A stretch of DNA of 64,000 nucleotides, from the NCBI GenBank assembly GCA_022376925.1, contig JAIOJX010000004.1, positions 129,543,123-129,607,122 on the forward strand, in the 5' to 3' direction. The DNA is from Tragulus kanchil (Eukaryota; Chordata; Mammalia; Artiodactyla; Tragulidae). Made by a program: the position numbers and the translations under genes. The notes below the pieces were generated by a model. It saw nothing but the letters and a program-made list of their open reading frames with translations, did no database searches and was not told the origin of the DNA. This document shows, piece after piece, positions 10,701 to 19,700 of this stretch; position 1 is the first letter of the stretch, and the number at the start of each line of letters is the position of its first letter.

Positions 10701-13700
10701 ATCACTTCTCACTTTTAATGTTTTAAACCATAAATTCTGTACTTTTTCTTCCTTTTTGACTTTCTCAAACTGGATATTTGGTCAGAGACTTCCTACCAAA
10801 ATTATGAGAAAAAATGAATTACATTAAGTGTCCAGAACTTTTACATGGAAAGACAAGACAAATTTATCCAAGGAAATCTAATCTTTCTCCTCTGACAGTT
10901 TCACTCAACAACTGGGGGGCATATAGGAAGGAAATTCATTATATGAATAAGGCTTGTTCTCAATTGTTCCCTCAATAATCTGAGATAACCTTTAACATTT
11001 ATTTCTTAATTTAATAGTGAAGAATAAATAACACACTCATGGTCAAGCAGCATCAAAGAGCACTTACTGGAATGCTGCACTCTTCAGGGTCTTTTGCTGC
11101 CAGGCATAGAGGATGAGGAACAAGGAGACAGGCAGCAGGTGTCAACAACTAGTCCTTCGTTTCAAACAAGGAAGATAAACTCTCCAGGAAGAGGTAAGGC
11201 CTAGCTCACATTCATTTTGTTGGAACTCTCCACTGGGCTCAGCCGGGTTAGGAGTGAACAGTTCTCTCTGATACTGGAGGAGGTTGAAACAGCAGGAGAA
11301 GGGTCATGCCCAAATTCCAGAGCCTGCCGGGCTCCTCCCTCCATCCGGCCTCTCCAGTCACTCCCGCAGTGCTCTGCAGGGTGCAGGAGGCCAGGGAGCC
11401 GAGAGGGGTTGGGGAGCGAAGCAGCAGAGGCCACACTTGGACTGCCACCTCAGGTCTTAGAGCAGTTGTGACTCTGAACAGGAATCAATACTAAGGCACA
11501 CATCATTTTTCACCTATTAGCAGCCACGTGTCCCTTTTAAGCTTGCTAACAAAACCAAAAATTCTCCCCTGGTGAGAAGCAGCACTGTGCTTCAGAAGGT
11601 GCTGGGCCCCCTGCTGCCCTGAAGGAGTAAACGTTGATTCCAAGTAACCACAGTGCCCTGCAAGGGCTTGTTCTGCAACCGATGTACCACACGAATACTG
11701 GCTAGTAACACACGAGAGGAAGTCAGCTGGAGGTACATTTGAGAAAGGTTTTCTTACTCCTGAACAGCGCAAGGGGCGCCGGTTTCATCCCTGGCCTGGG
11801 AAGATCCCACGTGCCACGGAGCAGCTGGACCGATGTGTCCAACTACCAAGCCAGAGCTCCGGAGCGCATGCGCCCAGAACCGGTGCTCTTCAGCGGGAGA
11901 GGTCGCTGCGATGGGAGGCCCATACAGGCCAAAGAACAAAGATCGAAATAAATGAGAGACCAATAGAAGTGTTCCCCCTCCAAAAAAAAAATAATAGCAA
12001 CTAATACTCGCAGCCTACTATGCGATGTACTAGGTACTGTTTTTTTTGTGTTTTTTTAAAACTTTTATTTATTTATTTTTGGCTGTGCTGGGTCTTTGTT
12101 GATGTGTGGGTTTAGCTACTCTGCGGTATGTGGGATCTTCCCAGATCAGGGCTCGAACCTGTGTCTCCTGCATTGGCAGACGGGTTCTTATCCGCTGAGC
12201 CACAAGGGAAGCCCTAGGTACTGTTTTAAGAGTTCCTATAAATGAATCCCTTTAATCTTTATAACAATCCCAGAAGCAGAAACTGATTTTCTTCAGCTTT
12301 ATGGAGGTATAATTGAAAATTAAAACTGTAAGATAGATAAAGTGCACAAATGTGATGATTTGGTACAAATACACTCTGAGGAAGAATTCACGTGGAGTCG
12401 GTGAACACAATACAATACAGCTGAAACAAATAGATTCTCCTCACTTTATTGTTTAGGGATACAGAGCAGAGGAGTGACAACCACAGTCAAAGCAAAGTAG
12501 CCATTTGAGGCTTCACAATGCATCTTTCCTTGATGTGACCAGACTTTTCTAAAGCCTGTAAATTATCCAATGAGAAAAAAAAAGAAAAAAATTATCCAAT
12601 GAGTACCAATGAGTAGTGAGTCAGGCTCTCTACCTTATAAAGCAGTGAGCCTACCTCTCTCACCAAAGGGCCACAAAGTACAGCCCTGTATTGCTTACTT
12701 GTCACCGGACTATTTGGAAATTATGACCCACCCGTCTGACTAGAGTTCCTCCCCAGTGGATGAACATGCCACACTACTTGTACCATCCAGGTGAAGTACC
12801 TATCTTTTTAATTTAGACATTCTAATTTTACTTATTTTATTTTTATTTATTTTTTTAGCCACACCGAGCAGCATGCAGGATCTTAGTTCCCTGGCCAGGG
12901 ATTGAACCCACACCCCCTGCCTTACTGAGTCTGAACCACTGGACCACTGTTTGTTTGTTGTTTACAATATTTAGGATTTTCTATTCAGAGAGGTTCCTGC
13001 CATCATCTGCTGCTGCATTAAAGCAAGAAGCAAAATCAAAAGGAAAGACATTTTCCCTTGAGGATCAAAAGAGAGAATGGAGGTGAGCGACTGAAGCGGC
13101 AGGTGAGCAGAGGAAGAGGAAGGGCTACGTGGTGAGGAGACTGCATGGAATACAGTGGGAAAAAGTACCTTTTACCTCAGTGTCTACTGAAGACAAATCA
13201 AAATAAAATACAATTCAATAAAATGAAGCTCTCTGACCAAGGGGATGATTTTTGTGCATTTTTACCAAGCGTAGAACCAAGAACACTGGACACTGTAAAG
13301 CGCCCAGGAGTCCAAGTACTCTGCATACTCTGAAGATGCTCTGAATGCTTCACTAACAAAAGTGAATTTGGGCTTCCTCTGGTGGTCCAGTGGGTAAGGA
13401 CACCACCTTGCAGTGCAAGGGGCGCCGGTTCGAGCTCCAGCCTGGGAAGATCCCACGTGCTGCGGAGCGGCTGGACCAATGTGTCTGAGCCCAGAGCTGG
13501 TGCTCTGCGACAACAGAGGCCACTGCGATGGGAGGCCCACAGGAGCCAAAGAACAAAGACGGATGAAAATAGACAAATAAAAGACCAATAGAAGTGGCCC
13601 ACCTGCCCTCCTCCCTCCCCACCCCCACCAACTGTCCCCACAAAAAAGGAGAAAACTTTGAGAGAGGGAGGGTAGCCTCATAAAAAAAAAAAAGACCAAA

Positions 13701-16700
13701 GTTCTTATTTTCCTCAAGTCTGATATCAAAGCCCAGAAAGATTTCAATACCTATCATTAGATTAATAATGCCCATATCAGGATTCTTTTTTAACTTTTAT
13801 GAAAAGTAAGGCAAACTTTGGATTCTTGTATTCAGATGCAGGGGTAGAAATAGCAGTCTAAGTCAAAGAATGTAACACTAAGTCAAGAAAGTTCAATCCA
13901 TTTAATTCATTCACAAATATCAATAAGAGAACATGGCCTTGAGATAATTTTCCAAAATTTTAAAACTTTGTAACTCTTTACTAGAATTTTGATTAAATGC
14001 TAAATGAATACACACTTTACTAAGAAAAATGATAGGTTAAAACTGCTATTTATTGCATTACTATTTAGCCACACCGAGCAGCATGCAGGATCTTAGTTCC
14101 CTGGCCAGGGATTGAACCCACACCCCCTGCCTTACTGAGTCTGAACCACTGGACCACTGTTTGTTTGTTGTTTACAATATTTAGGATTTTCTATTCAGAG
14201 AGGTTCCTGCCATCATCTGCTGCTGCATTAAAGCAAGAAGCAAAATCAAAAGGAAAGACATTTTCCCTTGAGGATCAAAAGAGAGAATGGAGGTGAGCGA
14301 CTGAAGCGGCAGGTGAGCAGAGGAAGAGGAAGGGCTACGTGGTGAGGAGACTGCATGGAATACAGTGGGAAAAAGTACCTTTTACCTCAGTGTCTACTGA
14401 AGACAAATCAAAATAAAATACAATTCAATAAAATGAAGCTCTCTGACCAAGGGGATGATTTTTGTGCATTTTTACCAAGCGTAGAACCAAGAACACTGGA
14501 CACTGTAAAGCGCCCAGGAGTCCAAGTACTCTGCATACTCTGAAGATGCTCTGAATGCTTCACTAACAAAAGTGAATTTGGGCTTCCTCTGGTGGTCCAG
14601 TGGGTAAGGACACCACCTTGCAGTGCAAGGCGCGTTCGAGCTCCAGCCTGGGAAGATCCCACGTGCTGCGGAGCGGCTGGACCAATGTGTCTGAGCCCAG
14701 AGCTGGTGCTCTGCGACAACAGAGGCCACTGCGATGGGAGGCCCACAGGAGCCAAAGAACAAAGACGGATGAAAATAGACAAATAAAAGACCAATAGAAG
14801 TGGCCCACCTGCCCTCCTCCCTCCCCACCCCCACCAACTGTCCCCACAAAAAAGGAGAAAACTTTGAGAGAGGGAGGGTAGCCTCATAAAAAAAAAAAAG
14901 ACCAAAGTTCTTATTTTCCTCAAGTCTGATATCAAAGCCCAGAAAGATTTCAATACCTATCATTAGATTAATAATGCCCATATCAGGATTCTTTTTTAAC
15001 TTTTATGAAAAGTAAGGCAAACTTTGGATTCTTGTATTCAGATGCAGGGGTAGAAATAGCAGTCTAAGTCAAAGAATGTAACACTAAGTCAAGAAAGTTC
15101 AATCCATTTAATTCATTCACAAATATCAATAAGAGAACATGGCCTTGAGATAATTTTCCAAAATTTTAAAACTTTGTAACTCTTTACTAGAATTTTGATT
15201 AAATGCTAAATGAATACACACTTTACTAAGAAAAATGATAGGTTAAAACTGCTATTTATTGCATTACTATTTAGGGAGACCTTATTATCACTGCCAACGA
15301 ACAGACAGGGAAATTAAGGCAATGGAACTTGAAAATCATCCAATGTTACTCATCTAGTAGAATGTGGGCCTAACCCTTAAGAGTAAATTCTCCAACTCCA
15401 AATTTCAAACTCTTTACAATTAATTGCATCATTTAAAAACATTCCCCAGGGACTTCCTGGTAGTCTAGTGGTTAAGACTCCAAGCTCTTCAATCCAGGAA
15501 GCACAGATCTAATTCCTGTTCAGAGAACTAACATCCTACCTGCTGCTCAGGGTGGGAAAAGAGTAAAAAAGAAAAGGAAACACAATCTCCAAAGATGCAG
15601 GATTTATTTTTTTCAAGGCAATACTGAAGTTTTAAACTCAATTCAGTCTTCACAAATAAATACTGAGAATCTACCTTACAAGGCATGGTATCAAGGACTA
15701 TAAACATTACATAAGGGGTATAAGACAATCCCTACTCAAAGCATTTTGTATCACATGCTTAAAGAATTAAACACAAGAAAACTAAACCGTAACACTACAA
15801 GTGTTCACTAAAACATAAAAATCAAGTGCATATTGCATCCATATACATATGCTACAAATAGCATGTTATTCAATATTTCTAGGTGCAGGAATAGTATTTT
15901 GGCTAAGATTTTTCCAAATTCTTATCTCTTAAAGACATACTAAAATATTGACGGGTGAAATAATATATCTAGGATTCTTGTTAAAGTAATCTGAGGACAG
16001 AAGTAAATGGAAATAACACTAAGCATAAACTGTTAAGTAATTAAATCTGTGTGATGGGAATCCGTGAATTCCTTCCCGTACTTCTGTATGTTTGAAACTT
16101 CATGTAATAATTAAATTTTAAAAAATTATACGTAGATAGCTGTCTTTTCAACACACGCACATATATATATATATACACACACACACAAATCAAAAATTAT
16201 TATTCTTCCAAAGACCAAAAACGTTTTGTGTCAAGCTCACTTCCCAAATGCAAGATATCACTGCTATTTATCACTTTAAAACAATAACAAGTACTGGACC
16301 AACACCGGAGGAGACCTGTCTGGTTTCTAGCCCTTCTGCTCTGCCAGTTTCCATCTATACCCCTCCTCTAAGGTGGGAATGATCCGAATCCCATCTAGAG
16401 AAAGCAGCGGAGGTGCCAAGTCAGCTCCCAAGACCCTGAGGTGGTGTCTAGATGTGCCAACCACATGGTACCAAACCAGACAGCTTGGACGTGAAGACCT
16501 TCATGAAATGTCTGGCACAACTCATGAAGGCAGGGATTCAACTGCGGCAGCCACATCCACTGCGTGACTCCATTTTCTATACTGCCTGGGTCAACAGTCA
16601 GTGGTGGACACAGCTCTGAGAGCCCCCTCTCGCCCTGCCTTCCACATACTGACTCCTCTGTAAGCAGGAAAGACAAAATGAAATGAGAATCAGATAGAGG

Positions 16701-19700
16701 GGGGAGAAGAGGTAATAAAGAAACCACCATTCTGATTCTTATAAATTAATTTTGAATCCTGTTTCCTCATAGCTCCACTGCCAACAGATTTTAGCACTCA
16801 GACCTTATCCTATTTAGATGCAACACTGATCACATTAAAAAAAATCCCTGCTTCCAAAGGAACCAGTTCATATGGTCTTTTAACAAATTTGAGGGTTTTT
16901 CAGTCTTATAATTTTATAACTGGTAACACACTGGTATAAGTTGGATACCAGTACAAAAACAAATAACAACTTCTTACCCAGTGTCTTACGACTTCTTTCC
17001 ACCGCTGTTTTGTCAGGAATAGTACTTTGGCTAAGATTTTTCCAAATTCTTATCTCTTAAAGACATACTAAAATATTGACGGGTGAAATAATATATCTAG
17101 GATTCTTGTTAAAGTAATCTGAGGACAGAAGTAAATGGAAATAACACTAAGCATAAACTGTTAAGTAATTAAATCTGTGTGATGGGAATCCGTGAATTCC
17201 TTCCCGTACTTCTGTATGTTTGAAACTTCATGTAATAATTAAATTTTAAAAAATTATACGTAGATAGCTGTCTTTTCAACACACGCACATATATATATAT
17301 ATACACACACACACAAATCAAAAATTATTATTCTTCCAAAGACCAAAACGTTTTGTGTCAAGCTCACTTCCCAAATGCAAGATATCACTGCTATTTATCA
17401 CTTTAAAACAATAACAAGTACTGGACCAACACCGGAGGAGACCTGTCTGGTTTCTAGCCCTTCTGCTCTGCCAGTTTCCATCTATACCCCTCCTCTAAGG
17501 TGGGAATGATCCGAATCCCATCTAGAGAAAGCAGCGGAGGTGCCAAGTCAGCTCCCAAGACCCTGAGGTGGTGTCTAGATGTGCCAACCACATGGTACCA
17601 AACCAGACAGCTTGGACGTGAAGACCTTCATGAAATGTCTGGCACAACTCATGAAGGCAGGGATTCAACTGCGGCAGCCACATCCACTGCGTGACTCCAT
17701 TTTCTATACTGCCTGGGTCAACAGTCAGTGGTGGACACAGCTCTGAGAGCCCCCTCTCGCCCTGCCTTCCACATACTGACTCCTCTGTAAGCAGGAAAGA
17801 CAAAATGAAATGAGAATCAGATAGAGGGGGGAGAAGAGGTAATAAAGAAACCACCATTCTGATTCTTATAAATTAATTTTGAATCCTGTTTCCTCATAGC
17901 TCCACTGCCAACAGATTTTAGCACTCAGACCTTATCCTATTTAGATGCAACACTGATCACATTAAAAAAAAAAAAATCCCTGCTTCCAAAGGAACCAGTT
18001 CATATGGTCTTTTAACAAATTTGAGGGTTTTTTCAGTCTTATAATTTTATAACTGGTAACACACTGGTATAAGTTGGATACCAGTACAAAAAAGCAAATA
18101 ACAACTTCTTACCCAGTGTCTTACGACTTCTTTCCACCGCTGTTCTTCGTGTTTGTTCAAACATTGCTTCCAGATCAAATGTGCGAGCTTTTTTCCCTAA
18201 AACAGGAATAAGAAGCAGACTGTGATCTTGAGCTAAACTGGCCAAACTCTGGGTACTCAATAAATACTGGTGCACCAATAACCACTTGAAGTCTATCTAA
18301 TATATACCACGGCCACAAAACCACCATAAAGTATCAATGAATAAAAGGTTTACTCCCCAGGGAATTTTTAATTACAGACGCATCACTAAGTAACATTAAC
18401 CAGCCTACTTTCCCATCCTCCCATGATTCACCTAGATCCTGTTCTTTGAAACTTCAACATGGGGTACTAGGCAGAAAAGAGAATGTTCATATCCTAAACC
18501 CTGAAACCTGTGAATACATCACATTACATGGCAAAAGGGACTCTGCAAATTAATTAGGGTTACAGACTCAACAACTGGGAGGTTATTCTGTTCAGCCCAG
18601 TCTACTCATAGAAGGTCTTACAGGAAAAGATGCAAAATAGATACGGCAGAAGTCAGAGAGATCTGAAACTTGAGGATTGCAGTTCATTTGAAGATGAAGG
18701 GGGCAAGAAGACAGCAAGGCAGGCATCCAAAAGGGCTAAGAAACTCCCACCTGATGACCAGTAAGTAAACAGGGGCCTCAGAGCTAAAACCAGGAGACAC
18801 TGACGTTCTGACAACCTGAATCTGCTTGGAAGCAATGTTGGATTTGATTTTACTAGTTTTTTCAGTAGTAATACCTATTCTGTGTTGATCAGAATGTGGT
18901 AAAACTGGCTTTCTTACACACTACTGACATATAAACTGAAACCATCTTTCTGAACAGCATTATGACAATATACCAAGAAATTTTAAAAGCTATATTCTCG
19001 ACTGTACTTCTTAATGCCATGTTTTATCAAAGTAGTCCCTTTAGAAATTTACTCTATGGAAGATTAAAACTCCACTGCCAACAGATTTTAGCACTCAGAC
19101 CTTATCCTATTTAGATGCAACACTGATCACATTAAAAAAAAAAAAATCCCTGCTTCCAAAGGAACCAGTTCATATGGTCTTTTAACAAATTTGAGGGTTT
19201 TTTCAGTCTTATAATTTTATAACTGGTAACACACTGGTATAAGTTGGATACCAGTACAAAAAAGCAAATAACAACTTCTTACCCAGTGTCTTACGACTTC
19301 TTTCCACCGCTGTTCTTCGTGTTTGTTCAAACATTGCTTCCAGATCAAATGTGCGAGCTTTTTTCCCTAAAACAGGAATAAGAAGCAGACTGTGATCTTG
19401 AGCTAAACTGGCCAAACTCTGGGTACTCAATAAATACTGGTGCACCAATAACCACTTGAAGTCTATCTAATATATACCACGGCCACAAAACCACCATAAA
19501 GTATCAATGAATAAAAGGTTTACTCCCCAGGGAATTTTTAATTACAGACGCATCACTAAGTAACATTAACCAGCCTACTTTCCCATCCTCCCATGATTCA
19601 CCTAGATCCTGTTCTTTGAAACTTCAACATGGGGTACTAGGCAGAAAAGAGAATGTTCATATCCTAAACCCTGAAACCTGTGAATACATCACATTACATG

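Larger units (their letters stand above)
8598..10834. repeat. Tandem duplication D2 (unit about 1.12 kb) carrying WDR70 exon 4
   Basis: Positions 8598-9712 recur at 9721-10834 (offset 1121-1123). Eight extra bases (9713-9720) lie at the join. The copies are nearly identical; the clearest difference is loss of one TC unit in a (TC)n run inside exon 4 of the second copy. Copy 1 also diverges over its last 25 bases before the join. Confidence 0.95.
12857..15273. repeat. Tandem duplication D3 (unit about 1.21 kb)
   Basis: Positions 12857-14066 recur at 14067-15273. The offset falls from 1210 to 1198 after a 12-bp deletion near 14630 in copy 2, inside the SINE. Intronic; no exon is affected. It is the longest unit of the series. 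Confidence 0.95.
15887..18142. repeat. Tandem duplication D4 (unit about 1.13 kb) cutting WDR70 exon 3
   Basis: Positions 15887-17009 recur at 17014-18142 (offset 1127). The left copy ends inside WDR70 exon 3 after 32 coding bases; the right copy continues into the whole exon. Copies differ by a few single-base and homopolymer changes. Copy 2 overlaps the first copy of D5. Confidence 0.95.

Noticed and set aside
11217..11471. Frames of 60-90 codons in the GC-rich block of a WDR70 intron
   Set aside because: No recognisable protein, no splice-site support.
16395..16730. 111-codon minus-strand frame (repeated at 17522)
   Set aside because: No similarity to a known family and no splice context; it appears twice only because of duplication D4.
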